Positions 13,201 through 28,200 of a stretch of 64,000 nucleotides of DNA are shown one piece after another. The position numbers and the translations under genes are program-made. Source of the DNA: Gymnogyps californianus (taxonomy: Eukaryota; Chordata; Aves; Accipitriformes; Cathartidae); the NCBI RefSeq assembly GCF_018139145.2, contig NC_059476.1, forward strand, positions 3,409,501-3,473,500, read 5' to 3'. Below the pieces are notes generated by a model. That model searched no databases, was not told the DNA's origin, and saw only the letters and a program-made list of their open reading frames with translations. How positions within the stretch are numbered: the stretch's first letter is position 1; every line of letters starts with the position of its first letter.

Positions 13201-16200
13201 ACAAGATGAACAACTACATACTTTTCGACAAGCAAACTTATTTTTTTCCAGACATAAAAGAATTAGACAGGAATTTTAACATCTTTGTCAGCGGCATGGA
13301 CAGTGGGATTGAGCGCACCCTCAGCAAGTTTGCCGACGACACCGAGCTGGGTGGTGCGGTCGACACGCTGGAGGGAAGGGATGCCATCCAGAGGGACCTG
13401 GACAGGCTTGAGAGGTGGGCCCATGTGAACCTCATGAAGTTCAACAAGGCCAAGTGCAAGGTCCTGCACATGGGTCGGGGCAATCCCAAGCACAAATACA
13501 GGCTGGGTGAATGAGTGGATTCAGAGCAGCCCTGAGGAGAAGGACTTGGGGGTGTTGGTTGATGAGAAGCTCAACATGACCCGGCAATATGCGCTCACAG
13601 CCCAGAAAGCCAACCGTACCCTGGGCTGCATCAAAAGAAGCGTGACCAGCAGGTCGAGGGAAGTGATTCTCCCTCTCTAGTCCACTCTTGTGAGCCCCCA
13701 CCTGCAGTCCTGCGTCCAGCTCTGGGGCCCCCAACATAAGAAGGACATGGACCTGCTCAAGCAGGTCCAGAGGAGGGCCACGAAGAGGATCAGAGGGCTG
13801 GAGCACCTCCCTATGAGGACAGGCTGAGAGAGTTGGGGTTGTTCAGCCTGGAGAAGAGAAGGCTGTGGGGAGACCTTACAGCAGCCTGCCAGTACCTAAA
13901 GGGGTCCTACAGGAAAGCTGGAGAGGGACTTTTTGCAAGGGCAGGTAGTGATAGGACAAGGGGTAATGGCTTTAAACTGAAAAAGGGTACATTTAGATGA
14001 GATGTAAGGAAGAAGTTCTTCCCTGTGAGGGTGGTGAGGCACTGGCACAGGTTGCCCAGAGAAGGGGTGGATGCCCCCTCCCTGGCAGTGTTCAAGGCCA
14101 GGCTGGATGGGGCTTTGAGCAACCTGCTCTAGTGGAAGGTGTCCCTGCCCATGGCAGGGGGGTTGGAACTGGGTGATCTTTAAGGTCCCTTCCAAACCAA
14201 ACCATTCTATGATGAATTTCAGAGAAATGTGAATTTTCTTTAAACACATCTGTTTAGGTTTTTGTGTCTTTTCTTTTGCCCTCCTCCTTTTATCTCAGTT
14301 TTACACTCTTTGCCCATGTTTCATTGAAGGTTTTAGATTTCAGTTTTCAGTTGTCTATGTTATTGCCTCTTTACTTCAATCATCACATATCACTAATGGA
14401 ATAATACGTGACCATATAAGCCAAAAACAAAAAAACCCTGATAATTCATTACAAGCTTTCACCAAAAAAAATTAAAAAAAAAAATATCAACAGAAACACA
14501 CACATTTTAGGATGATAAGGTACCATCACTCATCAGCTGAGCTCACACATAACACAGATTTTTTAAGAGCCTTTTCAATAATTTTGCATTGCTTGCTAAA
14601 ATCCTGGGGTTTTTCTGGTTTTCCTATTAAGCTTCACTTCTAAGTATTATTCAATCTCAATTTAAATACTCTAAGTGACAGAAAACCGTAGCATTTGGGA
14701 TAAAACCGGCCAAATCCTGGTATTTGTCATTTCGTATATTTTCCCAGTACTTTTGCTATCACATATCAAAATTATGATTTAGTCCAGAAACCCTACAAAG
14801 ATGTATTCCCTCGGCCCCTAGGAATCATAAGTGTACATGTAAAAAAGTTTACAGTACAGGCAAGCAGAAGCTAAATGCCAGGTTCCTCAGGCCGTTGGAA
14901 TGTTAGACTAAGATTATACTTATCTATTTTATTTCTACTTTATCCTTCTTTTCCTCATTTTGACACACCAGAACACAGAAATGAAAATGGACAATATATA
15001 GAAGGGTTTGTGCAATCAAATTAGATAAAAAAGGGTTTTTTTCCAACTTAAATACCTTGTAATAGCACTGTGAAAGAAAAACTGATTTTTTTCTCTTTAA
15101 GTTAAAAGTTCTCCTGAAATACTAGTTTTGATTAGGTTTCTCTATCGTTTTTTTGTTCTAAAACTTCTTCCTATTACCGTTTCTATTTACTAACAACTTT
15201 CCCGTGTTTATGAGCTACTGAAATGTCGATCCAGTAACAGGGTTCACTGAACAAAACCAGAGTTATTACTTACATTAAATTTATACTTGACAGAGTGAAG
15301 CATCAAGTACACAGCTTAAGAGTTTTGATGTCAGTTGCCTGATTGATAATTCTTGCTATCTCATTACATGATTGTACTCAACAAGACTGCAAAGTTTGTC
15401 AAGACATTTGTCAAACCTTGGTGCCATACATGTTACTTTTAAAACAGGCTATTTGTGTAGCCCTAAAAATATTTGCAAGGCAAAAAAAAGGTAATAAACC
15501 CAAAGTGATAAAACATCTCAGGTGATCGTATTTCATTGCCTCTGTATATATTTTTATGTATGTGTGTGTATACATATGTAAAATAAAGATCTAGATAAAG
15601 TTCACACTACGCATTTCATTAACTCTACTCACCTAAGTTCTTTTGGATCAAATACTAATTTCACATCATTGACAATAGCTGGCAAGTATTTAAGTGCTGC
15701 CCCCTAAAAAAATAAAAACAACAAATAAACAAGACTGAAATTAATGTCTTTAAAGGTGATGCAAAGACTGCAAGAAGAGAATCACACAAGAGTAGGTTGC
15801 TTTAGCTTAACTATTCTCTGTGGCTTCAGCTGAACCCCTGTGACTTGCTCTTAGCATATTCTTTTGGGGGTAAGTTACCTAAACTGAAACTCAATGAAAA
15901 TGAAACTTTTAGATTTAACAGGTTTAAAAGAAGAGCAGCACGAAAGATTAGTAAGCTGGGAAAACTGACAACTTACACCAAAATTAGAGACTTACAAGCT
16001 CCTTCCAACACGTTATAGAAACCTTTTGGTGTATCAGTACACAACGCATAACTAAGTTGTGTTCCTCTAATCACTTTTTACCTATCTTCTGTAGAGCTGG
16101 AGAAGCACCTTCTCCGCATCAGCCATGCTGTAGGTGTTTGGGTTTAAATTTTCCCTCCACTACTTAAAAATGAAACAAAAATGAAACAAAAATGCACACT

Positions 16201-19200
16201 TGTCATTTCTCCCCCGCCGTAAATTCTTGGTAGCCACTAATGAAACTGCAGTTCTTTCTAATTCCCCTTGAACTTGCAGTTGTCACTCCATTTCACAGTA
16301 CATAATGACAGGATTCAGACGATACAAACAGATGCTTAACATTTTAACTATTCATAGTAATTTTAACTAATTTTGTCTTTCTCTTTCTTAGTAACAATCA
16401 GTAGTTATTTATTTATTTCTAGAGCAAACATTCTCTTACAGGCATCAAGAGCAAAAATCCAGCAATTAAAAATTACTGCCCAGCAATTTAAGGCAATCAT
16501 GCCAGAATACACTTTGGGTTAGACAATAGTAAACGGACCTCTAGTAACACCACAGATACAAATCACTTAGTCTACACAAACAGTAATCTCAATCAGATGA
16601 AGTTGGGGGTTTTTTTCTTCATTTGCAAATGGATTTAAATGCCCTATTTCAAACAATAGATGAGAAAATGTTCTAGATAAAAAACCCTAAGGCAAAAGTC
16701 TTTGGTTTTAATCTTAACCTTATTAGCTCATACACATGCATTATTTTTACTGAGGTCCCTCAAGTTCTTGCGTCCACTGAGCACCAGACTAGAAAAAAAC
16801 CACAGTAATTCAAATATAAACCACAACAGCCAGACTTATTTCGCTTACCTTTGCATTTTATTGATAATATCAAACAGTTTGATTACAGATGTATTTTTGC
16901 CTCAAAAGGGGGAATGATTCATTCCCCATAAAGGGCATTTCTGTTTGTGGGTTTAATGCTTAGCATTTGCAGTTTCCGTCAATGAGAACACCATGCGCTC
17001 CCTATCCTCTTGAATTAGAAGGAAGACGAGCCCTTATACTTTTCTTTTTTAATCAATACTTTTCTAGTCTGAAGTCCATGACATGACAAGTGACTATAGT
17101 ATACAACTCCACGGTCAGAGGAATTCAAGAGACAGAAAATTTCTATTTAGCAGTAGTTGTTAATAGGAGGAAGAGCCACAGGGAAAGAGACTTGAGGAGT
17201 ATTGCCTCACAGGTACATACAAAACTACTTGTCTATTTTCAAACAACTACACTTTTCTGCCACAACCCTCGTAATTTTAAATCAAATTCCACCTTTCTTG
17301 AATGCATGAGGTCCAATTGTTTGATTACAGTCACAAGGATAACTTCAAGTAGCCAACACGGAAAGTTTGCCAACGCTTGCTGACCACTTTTAAAAGAGCA
17401 AAAACCAAACATGTCAATAGGTTAGATGCAAATTTCAGAGCATTCCAGTTTTTATTCATAGTCTAGTTAAACTGTCAAGCTTGATCATCAAACATTTCCA
17501 CGTATGCTTAAAGGACTACTCACATGCTCAGAAATCAAGCTCATAACTGTAATTATGCAAATAGTCCCATTATGTACACGCTTCTGTGTTTTGATGGATG
17601 AGGACTCTAATGACCAGTTATAAACCACAGCCATCGCTGTGTTTTTATTTGCTTATCATTCAAATGCATGTAGCAATAAATGTTTAGTAACACATACTAA
17701 AAAAGAGCTTGCATTTTATATCTTGAATTAAAATTTCACACTGTGCTGGCACAATCATTAAAATTAACACTTTAATAGCTTAAATTAAGTACTAGCAGGT
17801 AAAGCTATTTACAACATCAATTTAACGCCTGCAGTTACAACAATTATCAGCTACTTAGGTTCTACTTTATGGACAAACCAATTAAAGTTTAATATCTTAA
17901 AATTTAAAGAAAATTGTGGAAGTATATTTCCCCATTTCCAATCTCAACTGACTCATTTACATGACAGACAGTATGATCAGACAAGTAGGCTCTGCAGCCT
18001 TATGATTAAATCTGTATCTGTGTAATCCAAAGGTCTACTAAAATAACTTTTTGTTGATACTAACTCTTGTAAAAGAGCAGCTCTCACTGTAGATTCTACT
18101 CTGTTAGAAGCTGCAGCTGCAAGTAGATCTTTTGTTAGCAGTAGCACAATTGCAATGCTGGTTATTCCCAGGATACTGGAATACCTAAGTGAGGAATATT
18201 AAATTGAGCAGATAAAAAACCTGTTCTCGTCTTTTCATATAACATCAGGAAAAAAACAAATAAGCAATCTGGTTTGGTTTTTTTCCATTGTAAGAAATTA
18301 AATTAGATTACTTTCCACTCTTGATCAGCACTGGACAAATGTTCAAATTCCTCATTTCTGCAAGAAGTACATGGCAAACTAAATCAAAGTCTTAGTTTCA
18401 CAGTTACACAGTGATGCCTATGACACTCGAAAATTCAAAACAGCATTAGAGAAAACACAATAATGAAGAACTCTAATTCTCTGATTTTTAATCAAACAGG
18501 TTTTTGCAATAATTGCCATGTGATCATATTAGATACACATACAAAGCTGGAAATACCAGTCTTACATACTTAGTCAACAATTATACATAATTTCAAGCTG
18601 GGCTGCAAAAAAAATTTTACTGCCCAAAGAGGCTTCTCTTCTTGTGGAAAAGAAGTGACAAATTATTACTACCCTTATCAAGTTACAAAATCATTCATTT
18701 TAAGTACTACAAAGCACACAAACTAGCAAAAGGGAAGAATAGAAAGGACAGAAAGCAGAAACAAGACAGTGCACCATATGAATAATGGATATATTTTCCC
18801 TGTTACTGAGTTAAACTTCCTTGTACGCTCACTGTTCTATTGACTGTCAGGGTATTATTGGAATTTATTTTCTTTTCCTGGGATATGATTCACATGCGAG
18901 TCAAGGATCGGCATGACGTCAACAAGTGCATGTCAGCCTGCGAGCTAACTCCAAGTACCTTTCAATATTATGTCTTATCCCTTACTTCTCCCTCTCCCCA
19001 CCACGCACAAGCATACACACAGCTGTGCACTTACACAAATATGTGTTAATTTCCCCTTTATGAATATCATATCTGGGTATAAAAGGTATTATACCACAGC
19101 CAAAGTACATACATATGAAAAGAACCGTTAACTGACACTTATTACATGAACCAGCTGCCAATACAACCTATTGAACTGCTAAGTCGATGAGTGTAGTGCT

Positions 19201-22200
19201 TCAGGGATACCCTTCTAAACTATAAAAAAAGGCAATTAAGTATGCCAAGAAATAAAACTCACTAAGTGAAAATAATAAGGTCCAGAAAAGTCAAAGCTTT
19301 GCCTTAAATAGAATAAATTAAGCAATAATTGATGGTCACAGTCCTCTGCACAGCCAATACAGAGGACAAAATTCCTAGGTTTTATCGTTCCACAGAATAA
19401 TCGCAACTTATTCCTTAAATCATCACAACCATCTCTCTATCTAGAGCAGTCATCCTTTGCAACCTTTAAGATAAGTCATTATAAGCACATCAATGAATTT
19501 AACAGCTAATTGTATTCTCCTAAACTTCTTCAGAGCTAGCAGCTAAATAACACGGGGGGGTTTTCAGACTGAAGAAACAAATTCAGTGATGGCCTGTATC
19601 AAAAGATTAGTCGGGGCAAAAACCCTTCAGACATGGTAAGAAACCCAGAATAAATAAGACTAAGTGCAATGGAAGCGTTGTTTCTAACGGTGGTCCCTCT
19701 GAACATCAGTGAAGGGTCCACTGCAGTGCCCACGCTGCCACGGCTCTTTTTTGCCTGATGATTCATGTCCAGACAGGTTTAATGAGACAAGAATGGGTAA
19801 GGAATGGGATCTACCAAAGAAAAACTAGCACATTACTCAGATCTAAAGGTTCAAGGAGTTTCTATGACTAAAACTTTATCCTAAGCCAGCAGTTTAGAAA
19901 ACACTGTCACCAAAACAGTCACTTTATTCTGAAAGCAACTTCTGCAATTTTTTGGGGGGAAAAAAACCTCAAACCCCAGAAAACCTGTTAGAGCACTTCA
20001 ACACTTGCACGTATAAACTATGTAAAATAAGGGTAAGCTTCATTTATTTTTTGGAACAACAAAAAGAATCCCAAAAACCCCAACTACTAAAAATTACCTG
20101 GAGAAGCTGCCTTACAGAAAAGTTCCTGAGTTTTTCATTTCTTCATGAAGATAGACACGTATCAGCAGTCCTCCCAGAAAGAGATGGGAGGACAGATCCA
20201 CACGCTTTTTCTTCGTGTCATTAGGCAAATGTAAGCACCTCAACTTTTAAGTTTTGGGACTCCCACCAGGGCCCAGGCAACCTGAAGCCCTCTTCACTCC
20301 TAACAGTTTCCTCTAGGACACCGTGTAAGCCTGTCCTCCGACCACAGCTCCCTTCAAGCCCTTCCTAGTTTTAAGTTGGGGAAAGACAAAAGACAGACTA
20401 GTACTTCTCCACGGAGTCTGCTTCTGCAAACCTTTGAGTGTGCTGGAGATGGCTTCACTCATGAAAAGCAGCATTACCTTAAGCATTCGGTCACCAGTGC
20501 CAAAAGTCACCTAGTCCACCCTTTGAAAAGCCACAGAGATTATTGTTTCAAACACTGACAATCCAACATAATAGCAAGCCATGAAGAACATATCTACACA
20601 GAAGTGCATATGCTCAGAAACATGTTTAAGAAGCATTACAAGATTAGTACAATTACAGCATATTTCACATGCCATTTGGAGACGTATCTTAAATACGTTC
20701 TGTCTCAAAGCCAGAAAGTCATGCCGCAGCCTGTGTGTTCAGCAAGCACTGTTTGTAAGCATCTCCATTACTTTGTCACATCTGGTAGCCGTTAGTGTAT
20801 TTGAAGGCTTGTGGAATAAGAAAAATTACACTCTCAACACAAAAATTCTATTTTACCGCACTTGAACTAACACCCTTACGTATTAACACAAAACTACACT
20901 AAAAGGGGACCAACAATATGGCATTATATTGCACCATAGCATCCTTCTACCACTCGGTAGAAGGCAAATTGTCTGCACAAACACTTCTTTGTCATAAGAG
21001 CTTAAAGTCACTTCTGATATAATTTTGGATAACAGATATAAACAATGGGAGTTTTACTAATTTACTTTTGTTTATTACACAGTTGAGAATATTGAGCAAT
21101 CTCTTCATTAATACAAAACAGAAATTACTGCTGTGACAATAACAATGGTCACTGGTAAATGAAAACAAAGCAGTACAGAGTACAGCAAAGCAATCTTGCA
21201 ACAACAGAAAATTCTAACTTTTATCCCATTCTTGGTTTTATACTGACAAGGAATGCCAAAAAACAATAGCAAAAGCTTCTTTACAGTGGCCATTTAAGAA
21301 AACTGCAATACTAACTTAAGGTTGTCATTAGATTGAACAAATGATGTTTGCAAAGTATTAACCCAAATGTATTCTGAATAGTATACTACAGGTTTTGTCT
21401 AAGATTTAAGTTCATCTCTTTGTACTACATAAAAGCAAAAATACTTAATTTAAAAATGTCATTTTCTAAAGTCATTCATTTCAAACAGCACACCTAGTCT
21501 CAAAATTAAGCATAAAATCTCTTTGCCAAATATAGTATATTCTTATGAACTCTTCTGTTTGATGAAGCAATAAATTTGTTTTACCTGACGCAATGTGTAC
21601 ATGATTTTAATGTTAATTTTCATCTTTTGTGTCATTCAACACAAAGCACCTACCTTCTACACAAGCGTTATGCCAGATGCCATTCTATGAAACTCATCAA
21701 CCCAGCCAAATTAAGCCCAGTCAGCAGCTGGATGAAACAATTTCCAAGAACACCTAAACACTGGTTTTGAATTGCCCCACTCTACAGCAGTCATTCGTTC
21801 CAAATCACAACTGAACCAACGCCTCCGGCACGAAATTCAGTGTAAAAGAGCACAAAGCATGATCACAAGTAAAGTGGCATTGCACTCTTCTAGAGATTAA
21901 CGCGTTTGTTGCCAGTGTAACAACAGACTTTCCCATATAGGTTCTAAGAGACACAGAAACCTCAGTCCGTGGTTGCATTTTGTTACTCAACTAATTTTAA
22001 ACGATAGTCAGCGTATTCAACCTGTTGGAAAAGCCCTGTAGACTAATGCAGTCTCTTTTGTTTTCTTCCTATGTACCTCAGCAGCTTGTAATGTATTTCC
22101 CTGTCTTCATTTAAATACTCTTCTGTGGCTTTAGCAATAAATGCTTAATATTGAGTAGGAAAAAGTATGGTATGCATACTGAGAAATATGCATCATGTGT

Positions 22201-25200
22201 TAAAAGTAACAAAGATTATTAAAAAGCCATACACACAAGAGAATTCGCATTAGTGAAATGTTATCATCTTCTGCCCCGGCTCTCTGCGGTCACATTACAG
22301 GATAATTCTGTATACACACCTACTTTATCAAGATCATTTAAAGCACAGAGAACTAACTTGGCTACCAGCCTATAATTTTTCAGTCATCCTGAACAGCAGT
22401 ACAAAGTCACGCATAACAGCAAACATTAGAGCAAACTGCAAGAACCCTGCTGAGAATAGTTCAGCTCCCTCATACAAACACAGCCGAAATCAGACAGTCC
22501 TCATAAATCCGATGCAGCTGGCTCAACTGCCCTTGTTTCTTGTTGCCCAAGAATAAATTACTAGGAAACATTTGCATTTTTATCTAAACTGGAAACGTCA
22601 TGCTAGGCTTCAGCTGAGCTCATGCTTAAACAGTAAAAGGTGAGGGAAATAATTATCATGCACCAATTAGCAGAAAATAGGAATAAAACCAGGAAAGCTC
22701 ACTACGCTTGTAACCATTAAAAATATGTGCACGTACCAAATGCTGCACACCTTATTTAATCAAGGAATTCTTAAAATCAAACTGATACTTGAAAAACAAA
22801 GTTTAATCTCTCTACTTCTCAAACTATTATTGCAGCCCGCTACCATTCATCATGCAAGAAAAATTTTTCTAAGATGACGACCAAAACATCTGTCAGCTCA
22901 AATCACTGTTTGAATTTCCCTCTCCAGGTTGGAGAACTGCACACCTTAAAAGACATCAAGTGTAAAAGGTGGCCTCTGAATGACTGCCTCTACTGCAGTC
23001 AACACTGACACACAAAAAAAACCCCTCCCTAACAATTATATTTAGTTAATTATAAAAAACAAACTCTGCATTGTTTTGAACACTGTAATTGATACCATAC
23101 CAGCTTCTCAAATTCAAACACATAGGGTTGAATATTGCTGCCTTTATAGCCTAGGATGAAAGCGGTTTTCATTCATTCTTACACCTTAATGTTTTGATTG
23201 CAACATATTTGAGTCCACAAACAGGTATAAATGTTAGTAAAGCTCTGCTCAAATCGTGTTCCAAGAATACATGGATTTTTACCTATTTATTGTAAAAATA
23301 CATAGCTGAAGCACTACAACTCAAATTTAAAATAACCTTTTAATAATGTTTTTAAATTGTTATTATTTTGCAATACCAAAAGGTCACAAAAGGAAACAGA
23401 CCTTTACACTCTGAAAAAAAAATAGAGTTTTTTCCATGCATACGCTAAGCCAGCGACTACAAATATACACCCCAAGGACTGGGTGACCAGTTCTTCAGCC
23501 ACAAAGTGACCACTAACTGCAGCGACACAGCGGGCAGCAGACCGGAGCCAGCACTAGGGTCACCTTCAGAGCCCCCTCCTCTGACCACACCACACTGGAA
23601 GCAGTGAAGGATGGACAGCTGACACGGACATGCCTCTCCCTAACTCCAGGCCAACTCAAAGCTTCTTGGAGAATCCTGTGCAAAAGATCAGGTCATCGGC
23701 CTTCCCAGCCATGAGACTGGGAGTCAAAGCATCCTCAGTAATGCAAAGCACGATTTTGGTGCAGCAGAGGATTTCGCAGATAGACAGGGCTTTTGTTTTT
23801 TTGTTTGTTGGGGTTTTTTTCCGTTTAAGTCTTGAGAAAAATTTAATCCATGCTGTGTAGTTATATCTACTTGCAGCCAGCAAAACTGCAAAGTATCACT
23901 TTTAACATGCCCTCCACAGAAAATATTCTTGATTTTGTTTCCTTAAAAGGCTGAAACTGAAGTCAGGCTTGCAAAACAGCCACATATACAAATTCTCCCC
24001 TACCCTAAGAAATTCTGAATAGCCATAATCCTAAAAGAGGTACAAATTCAGTGTGTCTTTTTGTGCTCTACAACCTTAAATCCTTGTACAATTCATACAG
24101 TTTTCTTTTGAGGAAACTCTTTTTTTAAATGTAACCAAAGCCTTGAAAAATTCAAATTAAAAAAAGGGGTAATTTAAATGCAAAATATTAAGTAACTGAA
24201 GACCAGAGCTACAGTCAGAAACAGCTCATCAGCTTCTACAAGGACATAAATATTTGAATAGATAAAGAGTAATTCTTGCTAAGAACATAAGACTGCAGTC
24301 ATTCATTCTCCCCCGCACAGTGTCAGTTTGAAGGCTACTCTCGTAACAGACAGGCTGGGGGGGGGAATTCAGTATAACCAGCCCAAAGAGAGAAGTTGTG
24401 AACATTTCAGAAGAACTTTCCAGTGGCAGTTCTGCTTCATGTTGATAAACTATCAAGACAGATTACAATTTTTGCAAGCAGAAATAGAAATATTCAAATG
24501 TGTGAATTAAGCATCTGCCTCTTTTAATGTGAAGCACCTTAATTTTCTATGTAGGTCTTTTCAACTTCTTATCTCTCCAAACAGACTTATTTTGTATACA
24601 CTTACTTAGCTTCCCCAATATATATTAAAAACAGTAAAAGAAAGCCTGAAACTGCTACAGCTAGATCTGCTGATCTTAACCGCACAACACATGGACCTAG
24701 CAACTTGTCTGCTTATCTTCATTAGTTTTCTACAAAACTTCAACAGAGTATGCAACAGCACAAGAAACGCTCACTGTACCACACTAACAGTTTGTACAGC
24801 CCAGCACTCGGTCTCCAACGGTGGCCACAGGAGATGCCATTTACAGTTTCTGTGGTCCATTCCCCTCCTGGCTCCCCCAGCACCCTTTAGAGGCTGCGTC
24901 TTCACCCATCTTTTCAGAACATCTATGGACCTGTGGTCTGTAAATCTGCCTAGCCTCTTTCTGGGCCTGCTGACACTGTCTGCATCCATAACCACCTGTG
25001 ACAGCAAGCTTCAGAAATGAAAAATTTTTCTTTTACTTGTTTTAAACTAACCTCCTACTGATATCAGTGAGTGCACCCTATTTCTTGTACTGTGGGATTT
25101 GGCGCAGCAGAGTTTCACAGACGGCTCACCCACCAGGAAGGTGCACCATTCCCAATCCTGGTCCTCCATACCCTTTAACTATTTCCTGAGGTACGGAGAT

Positions 25201-28200
25201 CAGAACAGCACCTGGCATGCAAGATGCGGATGCACCAAGGCTATCTAACAACGAAATGACAGCCCTGCCATGTTCTCATTATCCCTCTGGCTGACACCCA
25301 ACACCCTGTTGCTTCTTTGCCTGCCACTGCGCATGGAACTGATGACTCCAGAGAGCTGTCAGTTGTGACTCCAAAGCGTCTTCCCCAAACTGCAACTGCC
25401 AGCTTCAAGTAGAGCATCATACAGGGATTAATCTACTCTTCCTGAGATGCGCTGCCTTACATTTGTCTACCTTGCAGCTCACATTTTAGCCCCCTCAGTT
25501 TTGCGAGGTCCTTCTGACGTTCCTCACCACTAGCATGGTACTTAACTACCAACTCCAGATCACCGATAAAGATGCTGAATGAGGCCTGTAATGTCATGTC
25601 CACTTTACGTGGTTACCGACACCCTCCCAGGACCCCAACAGCTTTGTCAGGCAAGATTCACAGAAGCCATACTCTCTCTCAGAAAACCCCCACATTTATC
25701 CACCTATTCAATAATTTTATTCTTTGTAATAGAATCACACATTTCTAGTTACTGAAAAAACTGTAGTGCTTCAGTGGATATCTGAACATAATAAAAGCAA
25801 TCTCACAAGCTGCAAAAAGCCAATACTAACAATTATGTGTTCTAAGAGCTAAGTAATTAGAGTCCAAAGGAGATGAAAGCAATGAATAATGAATGAAAGG
25901 TTGTCAAGGCTTCTGAAAGGCATCCACAAGCACACTTCTCGGACAACCTCACACTGGCTCATCTGTCAATGCTTCATCCACCAGCATACTTCACGTAGCC
26001 AAACGCAGACAGTAGATGTGCTCTACGCACGTTTGCAGAGATCTGAATGTGAAACAATACACAGACTAGGACAGACACTGCTGTAGTGTGATCTCTCTAG
26101 CCTTTGCTAGGAAGTTTGTCTTTTCCTGCATCTCAGGTGAAGACAACCAAATCCATTTTTGGGGGTATTTTTAATTTTTTTTTTTTCCCTTCCCCAAGGC
26201 ATAAACTGTTGGAAAAAGAAAAAAGCTCATGTTCATCTGCCTTCCTGAAGTCGGCCTCACAAACGAGTCTCGGGAAAATAAATCTTACATTCAGTCCTCG
26301 TAATCTGAAAACATCCTATTTGTAAAACACCAGATAGCACACTGAGTCACTGACTCAAACTTACCAATTTCCATTCAGGATAGATGCTTTGTCAACGGAA
26401 TGAAAATACAGCTTTCTTGAAACATGTAATATCCCTATTTTGTTATCAGATGATACAGTCTCAGCCTCTCTGCCTAAAATATTCTAACTCAGCAGCTTTA
26501 TCGCCACTATCTATTTTTGCTGTGTGCTCAGCATGGTATTACTAGCCTAAGACCTGCATGCACTCAGCTACAAAGGACCGGTGTTTTTGACTTAGGTGTT
26601 TTCCTACTGTACGCTTCCCAGCTCCCTTCAAGAGGAACCTCTTGCACTGGCGCAGTACTTTGCCACTGTCTGTCTTTGCTTCCCAGCTGCTATAAAAAAT
26701 TCTCCTAATGCACAGTCACTGTGCATCTGAACAGGAGCCATCATACTGTCAAACTGTCCCCAAATTCAACTCCAATTCTTAGCCCCTTTCTGATCATCAT
26801 CTTTCAACTGATTCAGCACGGCTAGGTCAAGAGTTACGTCCTTTTATAAATTCTATTTGGAACCACAAGGAGAACTTCAAGGTGTAGCTTATCAAACGCG
26901 TGTTTATGACGGTCTCTGTACTTTTCCATAGTGAAAGAGATTCACTAACAGAACATGAGACTGGTATCGGCACAATGACCTCAGACTCCTCAGAATACAA
27001 AAATCTACCAGTCCTATAATTCAATGCTTCTGCTGTGATATCAACGCCCACATTCATTTGAGGTCAGAGACCACATTCCCAGTTCCATGAGCCAGCCAAT
27101 GCTACCAAAAACGCGTCCCATTTTAAAGGGACAAAAGAAGAGGGGTGTGGGGTGGAGTCTGCAGTCTGACTCACTCCTGATTTTCCATTAAAAACATGTA
27201 CTAAGGCTTCAGATACTATATTGAAGTTCCCGATAGCCTAGGATATAACTGCATAAGAATACGAGGATCTACACGGTCATCAGCAACTTAAAGATAATGC
27301 CTTAAAAATACCTTAAGGTTATACAAGTTAAACAAGCTAAATATCAGTTAACCCCTAAGTTCTCTTTTAAAAATAAAAGCAAGGTATATGCAACAATTTA
27401 AGTAAACTTACTTGTTCAGAGCACATTCTTTATATAGTCACAAACTCTTCATTAGAAGCACTAAGTATTAAACATGTTTGAGGTAAAAAAACGCTTTTGG
27501 GGACAAACACAAGCATACACTGACTGCTTAATTGTGGTTTAGGATGCAACAGTAAAGCCAAGATGGAGACCTGTAAAGTACATACCTTCACTATGACAGT
27601 TTGATCGGAGATGCTGCTCATCATCTCATTGATGGACTTAAAGAGCTGCAGCAGAGACTCCCTGAAGTCTGCTTCTCCTTTGTTTTCATAAAGTCTAAAA
27701 AATAATTAGGTTTCATAAGCACGATCCAACTAAAATGGAAATACAGATTTTTTTTAAAAAATCTGTTCAAATGACAGATGATAATTTGTTGCATTACTTT
27801 TTTTTAAGTTCAAGAATTTCTACAAGTTTCTTCACTGAACCAAGAGTTTTCTTTCACAAAAAAAATAAAGACAAGACAGACTGACCGGGCTGGGCCAGCA
27901 GGAACAACAAATTCTTATTTCAAAGCTTCCTATGTAAAATGCCACATTCAGTATTGTTGTTTATGCCTTCAAGTCATGGTGAATCCCTCAGCGGTGACCC
28001 AATTCCACATGCCCACACAGCACTGGGATAGTCTCTTCACCCTGCACAAGAGCTAGCAGATGTCTGGGAGGACCAATGCCAAGCAGCTCTCTGATAAGGA
28101 AGCCAGAAAGCATCCAGACAACTTGCCAGCAATCATTTAAATCTACCAGTGACCTAAGGTGAGTGACCTTAAACTCTGAAAAACAGAAAAAGCCCATCAA

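Larger units (their letters stand above)
15704..27585 (-). other. DOCK1: DOCK1 intron, 11.9 kb
   Basis: The largest intron in the window. It contains an 11-bp tandem repeat (AAAAATGAAAC twice, 16166-16187), a perfect hairpin at 20943-20964, an ancient LINE relic at about 25190-25650, and an AT-rich stretch with a POU octamer at about 17530-17900. The rest shows no recognised element. None of the many short ORFs resembles a protein family. Confidence 0.7.

Noticed and set aside
13441..13806. 121-codon minus-strand ORF
   Set aside because: It is the antisense shadow of the CR1 element. CR1 is open on both strands over this part.
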